NCBI GenBank assembly: GCA_964577805.1
Contig: CAZOAG010000001.1
Location: 62,001-126,000 of the forward strand
Origin: CAZPRW01 sp964577805
Lineage (GTDB): Bacteria; Verrucomicrobiota; Verrucomicrobiia; Opitutales; JAIRKQ01
Length of the DNA: 64,000 bases
Direction of reading: 5' to 3'
Shown: positions 27,706 to 36,843 of the stretch, piece after piece
Position numbering within the stretch: the stretch's first letter is position 1
Layout of the letters: each line of letters starts with the position of its first letter
The notes under the pieces: model-generated
Database searches by the model: none
Seen by the model: the letters and a program-made list of their open reading frames with translations, nothing else
What the model was told of the DNA's origin: nothing
Translations under genes and position numbers: made by a program

Positions 27706-28555
27706 AAATATCTCGAAATGTGATGTCATTGGTAATATTCTTAGCAGACCAATATTTGGTTCGTATTTGTTGGTCGGCAATGATGTTGATACATTGCAAC
27801 ATTCTGCCGAGCGTATTGCATGTTCTGTCTTAAACTTTAATAATTTAGAAAATTGCGTAGATTTATTTACGGTAATGCCATCTGGTGCTATGCGGCAAAT
27901 TTCAGTTGATGACATACGTAATTTATGTCGATCGATTGCACTGTCTCCTAAAATGTCAGATAAGAAATGTGCTATTATTTGTGATGTTGATAGAATGAAT
28001 ACTGCTGCTGCAAATGCATTTTTAAAAACATTAGAAGAACCGCCATTGGATACAGTTATCATATTGACTACAACAAAATCTAATAATGTTTTGCCGACGA
28101 TAGTTAGTCGATGTTTGATGGTGCGTATTCCTTCTTTTTTGACATATTCATATGATGCTGTTGTTAAAGATTGGCTTTCTGAGTATACAGCATGGTTAGA
28201 TGAGAATATTCATAGAGGATGTGATGACAACAATCATCGTGTGATTCGTATGTATAGATTACTGACATCATTGGAGTCCATTTTTTTTAAAAGTGTTGAT
28301 GAATATGTTAGAAACGGCAATTCAGAGTCTGAAGCGAAAAGAATAGTGTCAGAATGGTTATTTGGTGTGATGATTAACGGCATACGTGATTTTTTCGAAA
28401 AAGACATAGAGAATATTGGATGTTTTTATAAAATAGTGGAATGCCTAGATGCGAAATATCGACTATTTTCATTAAATATTGGGTTCATGATATGTGCGGA
28501 ATCATTTTTGATAGAAGTTTTTTGTATGTTTAATGAACAAAAAAAGGGGGATTAA
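27680..28555 (+). CDS. holB: DNA polymerase III delta' subunit
   Basis: Clamp-loader subunit, 291 residues from the ATG at 27680. Characteristic is the segment KKCAIICDVDRMNTAAANAF followed by LKTLEEPP, then the SRC motif (LPTIVSRCLMVRIP). The N-terminal P-loop region is degenerate, as is normal for delta'. I prefer the start at 27680 over the in-frame ATG at 27665 because AGGAG at 27668-27672 is correctly spaced for it; the gene still overlaps tmk by 26 bases. Confidence 0.88.
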   Translation: MSLNDVSCENISKCDVIGNILSRPIFGSYLLVGNDVDTLQHSAERIACSVLNFNNLENCVDLFTVMPSGAMRQISVDDIRNLCRSIALSPKMSDKKCAIICDVDRMNTAAANAFLKTLEEPPLDTVIILTTTKSNNVLPTIVSRCLMVRIPSFLTYSYDAVVKDWLSEYTAWLDENIHRGCDDNNHRVIRMYRLLTSLESIFFKSVDEYVRNGNSESEAKRIVSEWLFGVMINGIRDFFEKDIENIGCFYKIVECLDAKYRLFSLNIGFMICAESFLIEVFCMFNEQKKGD

Positions 28556-28558
28556 ATA

Positions 28559-29059
28559 ATGGAAGCGATTTTATCACGACATAGTGTCAGGCGATATAGC
28601 AATAATGAAATACCAGAGTCGCAACTGATGGAAATTTTACATGCAGGGATGTCAGCACCATCTGCTATGGGATCTCGTCCATGGCATTTTGTTTTAGTGA
28701 CTGATAGGGCACGTTTGGATGGCGTGTCGGAAATTCATCCGTATGCACAAATGAGTAAACAGGCAACAGCAGGAATATTAGTATGTGGAGAGCCATCAAA
28801 AGAACATTATGAAATGTATTTTCAACAAAATTGTTCAGCTGCTGTTGAAAACATTTTAATCGCAATATCATCATTTGGTCTTGGTTCTGTTTGGGTAGGA
28901 TTATATCCAAACGCTACTCATGTTAAAAACTTCAAAGAATATTTTAAGCTGCCTGAGGGGATAGAGCCATTTGCATGGCTACCAATCGGTCATTTGTTAG
29001 AACCAGCGAGCCCTGACAATCGTCTTGACTTAACAATGGTCCATCGCAACATTTGGTAA
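28559..29059 (+). CDS. Nitroreductase-family FMN oxidoreductase
   Basis: A compact 166-residue member of the nitroreductase superfamily. The N-terminus has the FMN-binding signature SRHSVRRYS, then ILHAGMSAPSAMGSRPWHFV. The second half has AVENILIAISSFGLGSVWVG and a final LPIGH. It probably uses NAD(P)H to reduce quinones, flavins or nitro compounds; the true substrate is unknown. A strong AAGGGGG ribosome binding site precedes the ATG, four bases after holB. Confidence 0.88.
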   Translation: MEAILSRHSVRRYSNNEIPESQLMEILHAGMSAPSAMGSRPWHFVLVTDRARLDGVSEIHPYAQMSKQATAGILVCGEPSKEHYEMYFQQNCSAAVENILIAISSFGLGSVWVGLYPNATHVKNFKEYFKLPEGIEPFAWLPIGHLLEPASPDNRLDLTMVHRNIW

Positions 29060-29081
29060 TTAAAATTATAGGAGGTTGATG

Positions 29082-29573
29082 GTGAAAATGTCAGCGGAAT
29101 TGGAACAGTTGATGATAGAACAGATTCGTAATGAGATCGAGTCAGGATATTTATATTTAGGCATGTCGTCTGCTATGGGAGCGAGGAGTTTTACTGGCAG
29201 TTCGAAGTGGTTGAGGAAGCAAGCGCAAGAGGAAGTCGAGCATGGCATGAAGTTTTACGATTATTTGACATCTCGTGGATCAAAAGTACAGTTGTTGCCG
29301 ATTGGGGAAGCAACAACTGATTATGATTCTCCATTCTCTGCATTTTCAGCCGCACTAGCACATGAAAAAAAGGTGACTGAAATGATTCATAAGATGTACG
29401 ACTTAGCTGTCGAGAAGAAGGATTACGAATCACAACAATTTTTGGATTGGTTTATTTCTGAACAGGTTGAAGAAGAAGAGCATGCACAGTATTTTGTTGA
29501 TCGGTTTATCATTGCCGGTGATGATATTAGTGCAATCTTGCAAATTGATACAGAAGCAGGCGCCCGCGAGTAG
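29082..29573 (+). CDS. ftnA: Bacterial non-haem ferritin
   Basis: Iron-storage protein assembling as a 24-mer with ferroxidase activity. It has about 163 residues of four-helix bundle. Ferroxidase ligands are visible: E in EIESGYLYLGM, the E-x-x-H pair in AQEEVEHGMKFYDY, E in LAHEKKVTEM and QFLDWFISEQVEEEEHA. The start is uncertain: TTG 29076, ATG 29079, GTG 29082 and ATG 29088 are in frame. GGAGG at 29071-29075 is best spaced for GTG 29082, with ATG 29088 a close alternative. Last gene of the leuS operon. Confidence 0.93.
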   Translation: MKMSAELEQLMIEQIRNEIESGYLYLGMSSAMGARSFTGSSKWLRKQAQEEVEHGMKFYDYLTSRGSKVQLLPIGEATTDYDSPFSAFSAALAHEKKVTEMIHKMYDLAVEKKDYESQQFLDWFISEQVEEEEHAQYFVDRFIIAGDDISAILQIDTEAGARE

Positions 29574-29597
29574 TTCTTTGTTTCAAATATATTAAAG

Positions 29598-29639
29598 AAA
29601 AACCAACGAATTGTTTTTTTGCAGTTCGTTGGTTTTTTT
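29598..29639 (+). terminator. Intrinsic terminator of the leuS-ftnA operon
   Basis: Perfect 12-base arms AAAACCAACGAA (29599-29610) and TTCGTTGGTTTT (29625-29636) with a 14-base loop, followed by a T run to 29639. It starts 25 bases after the ferritin stop. Confidence 0.93.
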
Positions 29640-29640
29640 G

Positions 29641-29668
29641 TTGCAAGTTAGGTGTGTTTTGGTACACT
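29641..29668 (+). promoter_or_regulatory. Candidate promoter of the Gln-rich protein gene
   Basis: TTGCAA at 29641-29646, a 16-base spacer and TACACT at 29663-29668. It lies between the ferritin terminator and a GGGGTTGAAGT leader just before the ATG at 29699, so the next gene must have its own promoter in this interval. Confidence 0.4.
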
Positions 29669-29698
29669 TCTCACACAAAAAACGAACGGGGTTGAAGT

Positions 29699-31285
29699 AT
29701 GGATATAAGTGGATCTGAATTGCCGAACAATGTGGGTTGTAATTGTGTTGAAGGAAATGGTCAGAAAAAGTCTGTTGGCAGACATGATGTACGGCGGTCT
29801 TCTGGTGCTAAACCACCTAAATCGCCAGAAAGTACAAAAAAAAGACAGAAAACAAAGACTCTAGCAAAAGAAAGAGAAGTTGTTAGTTTGGACGAGGTTT
29901 TTAAAAAAGAGGAATTTAATGGTCGTGCATACGGAGTTGGGTTTAGAGGAAAATCTATCAGGTTTGTTGATAAAAAATCTGCAGATGCCTGTAGGGAGTT
30001 TGCGATGAACAAGCTAAAAGGACGACCAAAAATAGCAACACAAGAAAGACAACTACATCATAGCGATCGATCTGTTATTGCTTTTTCTCAAGCGACACAA
30101 GACGATTTAGAAAAAAATGTTTTTTTGTATATGATCGATAAGAACGGAGAAATGGTTCCGTTAAGCCAGGATCAGAAAGAATCTTTGAAGCTGCAATATC
30201 AAGCCATGCAGGCATTTCAAGATAATGTACAAACGCAAACAAATGACGTAATGCCACAGCAAGATCCAATTGCAAATGACGAACAGAATATTCAGAATCA
30301 ACCGATGCAGCCGCAAAATCTGGTTGCAAATGACTGGCAGCAGGTTCAGCAGCAACAAGAAAATATCCAGAAACAAGAAGGCAAGGTGATGTCATCATTA
30401 AATCAGCAACCAGGTGATGTAGTGCAATTTGATGAGCAAAGGCAGACAAATGCTGGAGCAATGGCTGTAGGTGCACAATCTAGACAAGCTGTTGTTCATG
30501 GTAATGTGTCACGGGCAGATCAGTTGTGTCAGTTCATAGATCAGTCTGTGCAATGTATTCAGAATATGAATGTTCAGAATATGAAGTCGCCGAATGACAC
30601 TGCTGAATTATGGCAGTGTTTGCACATGATGTTTGGTTATGTTCAATTAATTTATGCATATTGTTCTGAGCTTGAAACTGTTGACAATGATAGAGCATTA
30701 CAAATCAATGATGCATTATTAGAAATTTTGGGTTTTTTCTCGTCAGGCAATCAACAAGTACAGCAATTGCAAGCAGCTTTACGTCAACAAGGTCCAACTT
30801 TGCAGAATATGCAAAGTGTGCTTAATTTGTTGACTGTTGCTCAGAATCAGGGAATTAGTGCATCGCAGATGCAAGGAATGCTAACGTATGTTCCAAATGG
30901 AGGTAATGTGTCACAACCACAAAACGATATTCAATCGCGACAGCAAATGACACAAACAGCAAATGCTTTGTCGCTGCGGCCTAATGTTTCACAGAGTCAA
31001 ATAAAGACTGCAAAACGGCGTCAGGAGTCGAAACCGAAAAGATCAGCGTCTAATCGTAGAATTGCTGGATTGACAGCTGTTGCTGGAGCAGGTGCTGTTG
31101 CCGCTGGTGCAGCAGCAGTTAAAGCATCAACAATGTGTTATTCTGCTGGCAGTGCTATTGCAAGTGTGCAAACGGTTTGTTTTCCGTTGTTGGGCATGGG
31201 GCCTATCGGTTGGGCAACAGTTGGTTTAGGACTTGGGGCTACAGCAATAGGTGGCGCGATGTATCTTTTGCGTAAGGAACAGTAA
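29699..31285 (+). CDS. Gln-rich protein with C-terminal hydrophobic hairpin, candidate effector
   Basis: A 528-residue protein of no recognised family. Residues 1-70 are polar and Lys-rich (KPPKSPESTKKRQKTKTLAK), residues about 170-265 and 340-430 are very Gln/Asn/Met-rich, and residues about 460-525 contain two hydrophobic segments separated by a short turn (IAGLTAVAGAGAVAAGAAAV; GMGPIGWATVGLGLGA). There is no signal peptide. A Ser/Asn-rich N-terminus with a C-terminal hydrophobic hairpin is the layout of Inc-type and other membrane-inserting T3SS effectors, but that role is inference. It stands alone with its own promoter. Confidence 0.6.
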   Translation: MDISGSELPNNVGCNCVEGNGQKKSVGRHDVRRSSGAKPPKSPESTKKRQKTKTLAKEREVVSLDEVFKKEEFNGRAYGVGFRGKSIRFVDKKSADACREFAMNKLKGRPKIATQERQLHHSDRSVIAFSQATQDDLEKNVFLYMIDKNGEMVPLSQDQKESLKLQYQAMQAFQDNVQTQTNDVMPQQDPIANDEQNIQNQPMQPQNLVANDWQQVQQQQENIQKQEGKVMSSLNQQPGDVVQFDEQRQTNAGAMAVGAQSRQAVVHGNVSRADQLCQFIDQSVQCIQNMNVQNMKSPNDTAELWQCLHMMFGYVQLIYAYCSELETVDNDRALQINDALLEILGFFSSGNQQVQQLQAALRQQGPTLQNMQSVLNLLTVAQNQGISASQMQGMLTYVPNGGNVSQPQNDIQSRQQMTQTANALSLRPNVSQSQIKTAKRRQESKPKRSASNRRIAGLTAVAGAGAVAAGAAAVKASTMCYSAGSAIASVQTVCFPLLGMGPIGWATVGLGLGATAIGGAMYLLRKEQ

Positions 31286-31435
31286 ATGGAATTGGATTTT
31301 GTCCAATGCTTTACTTTATAATTAAATTTTGATTGTTCGATGTTGTTGCGTCGCTTGTAGTGTTTGTTGTAAGTTGCATTTTGACTTGTGTTTCTTTTAA
31401 GTACTTCTTAAAATCGGTAGCCGGTAGGGGGGATT

Positions 31436-32062
31436 GTGGGTCATCATCGTGGATTTACTTTAATTGAGATTCTTGTTGTTTCTGGTATTATGTCAGTGTT
31501 GACCGTAATGATTTCTGCCGTTATATGTAATGTTTCAAAAATTGTATCGTTGCAAACGGATTCTAAGGAATTTGAAAAAAGTATCGTATTAAATGACATT
31601 CGTGCTTGGATAGATGATACTGATAGCATAGTTTTGAATGATATAGGTGAAAAGTTCAGGAATCGAATTTTGTTTGATGTTGATGAAAAAACAACATCAT
31701 ATTTGTCGTTCGTTTTACACGATGATTGCGAAATAGGTCAAATGTCGGTCGAAAATGGGGTGTTTGGTGTTGCGTGGGATCGTAGGCCACCAAGAAGTGT
31801 TTTTTCTCAAGAATACGTTTTTTTGACAAAATATCTTATTCTTGCCGACAATGCAAAGGATTGTTATCTGAGACCATTGTACACTGAGAAGCTTTTTGAA
31901 AAAAAATCAAAGACGAATTGGAAAAAAGGTGATTTTAAAAATATCGATAGCTGGAATAATAATAAAAGAATACACCTAAACTATGATAATGTTAAGAAAT
32001 TGCAAGAAATGAAGAAAAAAGGAGAGATTGCGGGTGTTCAATTGGTGATTGAGAAAAAATAG
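31436..32062 (+). CDS. Prepilin-type N-terminal cleavage/methylation protein (pseudopilin-like)
   Basis: A 208-residue protein starting GHHRGFTLIEILVVSGIMSV, a type IV prepilin signal with cleavage after the Gly before FTLIE. The hydrophobic helix runs to about residue 30. The rest is soluble and unrecognised, ending with a Lys-rich stretch. Such minor pilins are numerous in Verrucomicrobia. No other type II secretion or pilus gene is in the window. The start is GTG at 31436, with a G-rich leader (GGTAGGGGGGATT) as ribosome binding site. Confidence 0.75.
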   Translation: MGHHRGFTLIEILVVSGIMSVLTVMISAVICNVSKIVSLQTDSKEFEKSIVLNDIRAWIDDTDSIVLNDIGEKFRNRILFDVDEKTTSYLSFVLHDDCEIGQMSVENGVFGVAWDRRPPRSVFSQEYVFLTKYLILADNAKDCYLRPLYTEKLFEKKSKTNWKKGDFKNIDSWNNNKRIHLNYDNVKKLQEMKKKGEIAGVQLVIEKK

Positions 32063-32102
32063 ATATTGTTTGTATTTTAACAATTGCGCGAATTTATTAT
32101 TG

Positions 32103-33992
32103 TTACTTTGTGCGGTGCTTATCAAGAGATACCTGTATTAATGCAATGTCGACCGGCGTGATTCCGCTAATGCGGGAGGCTTGTCCTAACGTTAATGGTC
32201 GGACTGTTTGTAACTTTTGACAGCTTTCATTGCTCAAGCTTTTGATTAGAGCATAATCAAAATTATGAGGGATTTTAACATTGTCCCATTCTGCTATTTT
32301 TTTTGCTTGTCGATATTCTCGTTCTAAATATCCGGAGTATCTTATGCGATATATTACTTCATTTTTTATTGATTGAGTAGCTGTGTTAAATTCATCAGAG
32401 AATGGTAACGTATCGTAGTTCTTCCCTTGCATGATCCACTCAGACAATGTTTTTTTGCAAAATTCTTCATGTGACAGCTGCTCCGTCAATTTTTGTATTT
32501 TTTCTTTTTTGGCATATGTTTTGGCAATTCTACTACGATCAAGAAGTCCAAATTTATCAGCAAATTCAATTAATCGAATGTCGGAACTGCCATGATTTAA
32601 TAACAGACGGTGTTCAGCACGGCTAGTAAACATACGGTATGGCTCAGATGTTCCTTTTGTCACCAAATCATCGATTAATACACCGATGTAAGCATCTTGT
32701 CTGCCTAAAATAAGCATATCTTGGTTGAGGGCTTTTCGTGCAGCATTGATTCCAGCGATTAATCCTTGTCCGGCAGCTTCTTCATAACCTGATGTTCCAT
32801 TTATTTGCCCAGCACAGAATAAATTTTCAATTACTTTTGATTGCAATGTTGTGTCTAATTGAGTTGGTATCGCAAAGTCGTATTCGACTGCATATGCTGG
32901 TCGTAGGATTTCAGCATTGCGCAATGCTGGCACACTATGAATACATGCTGTTTGTACATCGAATGGCATGCTGGATGACAGTCCGTTGATATACCATTCA
33001 TCAGAATTGTATCCTTCAGGCTCTAAAAAAATATGATGGACTTCATGAGAAGGAAATTTTACAAATTTATCTTCAATACTTGGACAATATCGCGGGCCAG
33101 TTCCTTTGATAATGCCAGAAAACAGAGGTGATTTATCGAGATTATTGTTGATTATGTGCTTGGTCTCTAATGTTGTATGAGTTATCCAACATGATTGTTG
33201 GCCTGAGAAACCATGGTTTAGTAGTGCTCCATTTATAATATTGCCAGAATACGGCGTGCGGAACATTTTATTATATATTTCATCATCTCTTGTGTCGTAG
33301 AATGCAAATAAACATGGGTTTTGGTCGCCACTTTGTTCTTCGCATATCGAAAAATCAATCGAACTCTTTAAAATACGTGGCGGGGTGCCTGTTTTCATAC
33401 GCCCGATTTCAATTCCATGTTCTCGCAAACTATCAGATAATGTGCGTGATGAAAAATCTCCAAGCCTACCGCCTTTGATAACATTATTTCCAATATGAAT
33501 TATGCCATTTAAAAATGTTCCATTGGTCAATACTACTGTTTTTCCAAAAAAGGAAGTTCCTATATCAGTATTTACTCCAATTATTATGCCGTTTTTTGTG
33601 ATGATTGATGTAACAATGCCTTGTAATATTGTAAGGTTGGACGTTGTTTGTTTTAACAAAACTTGTTTCATCCTTGCAGAGTATAATTCTTTGTCGCATT
33701 GTGCTCTTGGTCCTTGTACAGCATCTCCCTTAGAACGGTTTAATACACGAAATTGAATAGCCGTAGCATCTGCATTGATTGCCATTTCACCGCCTAATGC
33801 ATCAATTTCTCTAACAATATTTCCTTTGGCCAATCCTCCGATTGATGGATTGCAGCTCATTTTTGCAATTGTGTCTAAATTTCCTGTGATTAACAGTGTT
33901 TTGGCACCAATACGTGATGCTGCTAATGCTGCTTCACAACCAGCATGTCCAGCACCGCAAACAATCGTATCAAAATGCACAGAATATACCAT
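32103..33992 (-). CDS. mnmG: tRNA uridine-5-carboxymethylaminomethyl modification enzyme MnmG (GidA)
   Basis: FAD-dependent enzyme that with MnmE adds the carboxymethylaminomethyl group at C5 of U34. It has 629 residues. FAD-binding motif GAGHAGCEAALAASRIG at the N-terminus, then CNPSIGGLAKG with the conserved cysteine region, FRVLNRSKGDAVQGPRAQCD, and the C-terminal helical domain that docks MnmE and tRNA (FTSRAEHRLLL; GQASRISGITPVDI). It is monocistronic; MnmE is not in the window. Together with MnmA (1-2 kb) it would make mnm5s2U34. Confidence 0.97.
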   Translation of the reverse strand: MVYSVHFDTIVCGAGHAGCEAALAASRIGAKTLLITGNLDTIAKMSCNPSIGGLAKGNIVREIDALGGEMAINADATAIQFRVLNRSKGDAVQGPRAQCDKELYSARMKQVLLKQTTSNLTILQGIVTSIITKNGIIIGVNTDIGTSFFGKTVVLTNGTFLNGIIHIGNNVIKGGRLGDFSSRTLSDSLREHGIEIGRMKTGTPPRILKSSIDFSICEEQSGDQNPCLFAFYDTRDDEIYNKMFRTPYSGNIINGALLNHGFSGQQSCWITHTTLETKHIINNNLDKSPLFSGIIKGTGPRYCPSIEDKFVKFPSHEVHHIFLEPEGYNSDEWYINGLSSSMPFDVQTACIHSVPALRNAEILRPAYAVEYDFAIPTQLDTTLQSKVIENLFCAGQINGTSGYEEAAGQGLIAGINAARKALNQDMLILGRQDAYIGVLIDDLVTKGTSEPYRMFTSRAEHRLLLNHGSSDIRLIEFADKFGLLDRSRIAKTYAKKEKIQKLTEQLSHEEFCKKTLSEWIMQGKNYDTLPFSDEFNTATQSIKNEVIYRIRYSGYLEREYRQAKKIAEWDNVKIPHNFDYALIKSLSNESCQKLQTVRPLTLGQASRISGITPVDIALIQVSLDKHRTK

Positions 33993-34225
33993 ATGATTTC
34001 GGTAATTATGTGTTTAATTGAAAATTTCAACTTAAGTTTTATGTTTTTATAATTGTAAAATGTGTTTTGGCAGGACTATGTAAGCTGATGCAATGTTTGT
34101 CCGCAAAGTTTAATAAAATTGTATATATTACGGAAGCATAAATTTATTTTTGTTAGCATATTAATTTATGCAATGTATTTTACAAAATTTTAATTAGTAA
34201 ATCTGTTGGTTTGGTGACAAAAAAC
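33993..34225. other. Gene-free stretch between mnmG and greA
   Basis: The 302 bases between the divergent starts of mnmG and greA carry no reading frame of note. The interval should contain both promoters; only the greA one is convincing (34226-34254). Confidence 0.5.
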
Positions 34226-34254
34226 TTGACAAACAGGTTTATTTGGTGTCTAAC
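34226..34254 (+). promoter_or_regulatory. Sigma-70-type promoter of greA
   Basis: A perfect TTGACA at 34226-34231, a 17-base spacer and TCTAAC at 34249-34254. Predicted transcription start near 34261, giving a short leader with AGAGAGGA at 34283-34290 before the GTG start. Confidence 0.6.
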
Positions 34255-34294
34255 TGTAAGTGTGTAAAGTTGCGTCGACGCAGAGAGGATTGTT

Positions 34295-36151
34295 GTGGAT
34301 AAGCAAAATATTGATAATTTGATTGAGAAAAATGCCTCATTGAGCAGATTTCGTGGTGATTTTGAAAAAATGTCACTTGGGGCATATTGTTATCATCGTA
34401 CGTTTGGTGTAGGACAAATCAACGGATATGATGCCGAGAAAAATCGTTTGATAATAAATTTCGAGGGCGATGCAATTCGAATGATGGAGCCGGAGTTTTG
34501 TTTGCGAAAATTGGACATACTGCCTGATAACGACATGTTAGTACAATTCCACAAGGACCCGGAGATGATTCGTCAAAAACTGAAAAAATCTTCTGTATCG
34601 ATATTGCTTGAGTATTTAGAGCAAATGCCATCACATCGTGCGTCATTTGGAGACATTGAACGAACATTTAGTAAGATTGTTGAAGAGAAAAATTTTAAAC
34701 GTTGGTGGAATGTTACCAAAAAGTTAATTGCAAAAGAACCAACATTGCGTTTCGAAGAAGGAGCAGTTAATTATTTAGCGTTGTGTGAAGAACCAATTTC
34801 TGAAGAAGAAGAGTTGATGAAGAAGTTGGATGCTGCACGCGATGTTGCTGGGAAAACGGCTGTTGCGGAGCAGTGTTTAGCGCTAGTGAAAGCTAATAAT
34901 TCTCTGCAGTCGTTTGGTATAGAAGTGATACATGTTTTAGGTAATGCTATGGCGCGTGCCAAAAAAATTACTTTGGCTGAAAAGTTTCAGGCATGTGTAG
35001 TGCGTGATGAATTATCGAAGCTTGTTGGATATAATTCTGATGAATTGCAGACAAAATTGGAGTCGATTATTGCAGAATGTAGCAATTTATCGAAAATATG
35101 TGACAATCTAAATCATCAATATTATCGAGTGTTTTTCGAGATGGTAACACGTGTGTTCCCGGACGAGTGGGAGAAGTTGTGTTTGTCAATATTGCGCAAT
35201 TGCAACGATAAATTGACAAATGCATGTATTGTTTACCTGAAGGATAATGGATGTGAAGATGCTGTTCGTGCAGCATTTGCAAAATGGTTAAAAGAAAAAA
35301 GTTTACGATCTGCATTGTTGCAATGGATTATCAAAAATAGGCATTCTAAAAAATTTGAGGGCGTCTTTTCTGACGAATTGATGTCATGTGAATTATTACG
35401 TGCAATATTATGGGCAATTGATAATGAAGCATTGTTGGGAACAGGGAAGGCCAAAAAAATACAATTGGTAGAGTTGTTATGCAACGATAGAACGTTAATC
35501 CATGATCTTTTATTAGGTGCGACAGATGATATTGCAGGGGATCTTGCTCAAACATTATTGATCAATCAAGGAATAGATAGTCTTTCTAAGAAGTCATTAC
35601 TTGCTAGGTTTATTGCGGCTTTCCCGAATGTTCAAGAACTAGTATTGAGTGCTAATAAATCGAAGATATCACAAGATGTTTCATTGAAAGTATCTTTGGC
35701 CAGTATGGAATCAAAGCGCAAAGAGTACGATATTCTTGTAAAGGAGAAAATTCCTGCAAATAAAAAGGCGATTGAGTTGGCACGTGAACATGGTGATCTT
35801 AGTGAAAATTCTGAGTATAAGATGGCTCGCCAGGATCAAGATACATTGTTGTCAAGAAAAGCACAGCTAGAAGATGAATTAAGCATGGCTGAGGTAATCG
35901 ATATGAGCAATGTTGACACATCGATGGTATCAATCGGCTCTGTAGTAAGATTAAAAAACGCAAATACTGGGGATTTTGCAGAATTTACAATCTTGGGTGC
36001 TTGGGATAGTGATCCAGCGAAAAATATTATTTCATATAAAACCAACATGGCGCAGTCATTGTTGGGCAGAAAGCCAAATGACCTTGTTGAGGTATGTTCA
36101 GATGATCATTCTGAAACTTGGCAGGTAGAGTCCATTCGGGCATATATGTAA
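34295..36151 (+). CDS. greA: Transcription elongation factor GreA with long N-terminal extension
   Basis: The C-terminal part (about residues 465-618) is a full GreA: a coiled-coil NTD with the acidic tip GDLSENSEYKMAR, which reaches into the RNA polymerase channel to stimulate cleavage of backtracked RNA, then the C-terminal FKBP-like domain (IGSVVRLKN; AQSLLGRKPNDLVEV). The first 460 residues are helical with segments like those of the chlamydial 700-residue GreA, including a CarD/Tudor-like start (YHRTFGVGQINGYD, LIINFEGD) and FKRWWNVTKKLIAKEP. Ordinary GreA has about 158 residues. The start is GTG after AGAGAGGA. Confidence 0.9.
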   Translation: MDKQNIDNLIEKNASLSRFRGDFEKMSLGAYCYHRTFGVGQINGYDAEKNRLIINFEGDAIRMMEPEFCLRKLDILPDNDMLVQFHKDPEMIRQKLKKSSVSILLEYLEQMPSHRASFGDIERTFSKIVEEKNFKRWWNVTKKLIAKEPTLRFEEGAVNYLALCEEPISEEEELMKKLDAARDVAGKTAVAEQCLALVKANNSLQSFGIEVIHVLGNAMARAKKITLAEKFQACVVRDELSKLVGYNSDELQTKLESIIAECSNLSKICDNLNHQYYRVFFEMVTRVFPDEWEKLCLSILRNCNDKLTNACIVYLKDNGCEDAVRAAFAKWLKEKSLRSALLQWIIKNRHSKKFEGVFSDELMSCELLRAILWAIDNEALLGTGKAKKIQLVELLCNDRTLIHDLLLGATDDIAGDLAQTLLINQGIDSLSKKSLLARFIAAFPNVQELVLSANKSKISQDVSLKVSLASMESKRKEYDILVKEKIPANKKAIELAREHGDLSENSEYKMARQDQDTLLSRKAQLEDELSMAEVIDMSNVDTSMVSIGSVVRLKNANTGDFAEFTILGAWDSDPAKNIISYKTNMAQSLLGRKPNDLVEVCSDDHSETWQVESIRAYM

Positions 36152-36843
36152 TTTTTGGCGATTGGTGAATTGGCACATTTTGTGCTTCCTTGTCAGATGA
36201 CATGTGTTAATCGATTTGTAGTACAGTTGGGGATTTGTACGGCAGTATCTACCAGTTGGTCGTAGTGTTGCCGTCATTGGTTTTTCTAATTTACCAATTT
36301 CATTGAAAATGAAATTATCTAGTAAATATTTAAATTCTTTACATCTAGGCTAAAAATTGGTTAGGCTTTAGTTGTGATTTTTTAAGTTCAGAATGGTGTT
36401 GCTCGTGCTAAGGCTTTTTGGCTGTACATATTTTTTCTTCAATTTTTTAATTTCAATTTTTAGTGTTTGTGTATTTTTTTCTAATTTGCCAATTTTACCA
36501 TTGGGCTCGTTTGGAATCTTGTTGAGGTCGTACATTTTTTTAATTTTGAAAAATTTTGTTTGAGCCCATTTTAAATTGCGTTCGAAGTTTTTGGTCGGAA
36601 TAAATGCTGTTATTTGGTTACATCAATTGAAGAGTGTGCCTATAGAAATTTGTATGACTTAACGACTAACATATTGCGGTTTTCTAGTTGAGATGCCTTG
36701 TTGAAGATTCGAGTTTTGGTTTATAATGTGTTTCTACCACTGTCTGAATTTGCATATTTTATGTTTAGTAGCAGCTTTTTTGTTATCTGAAAGGTTTGTT
36801 TTGCTTGTTATTTTATTGATGCGCAATACAATTGTACGGCATC
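36152..36843. other. Gene-free, probably decayed stretch before the PEPCK-like gene
   Basis: About 690 bases without an intact gene. On the minus strand, 36368-36535 encodes a 55-residue Lys-rich coiled-coil-like peptide (starts MYDLNKIPNEPNGKIGKLEK), and the same frame stays open upstream to about 36624 without a start codon. A second minus-strand stretch near 36260-36330 encodes a related FNEIGKLEKP. These look like remnants of one or two decayed copies of an unknown gene. Confidence 0.4.
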
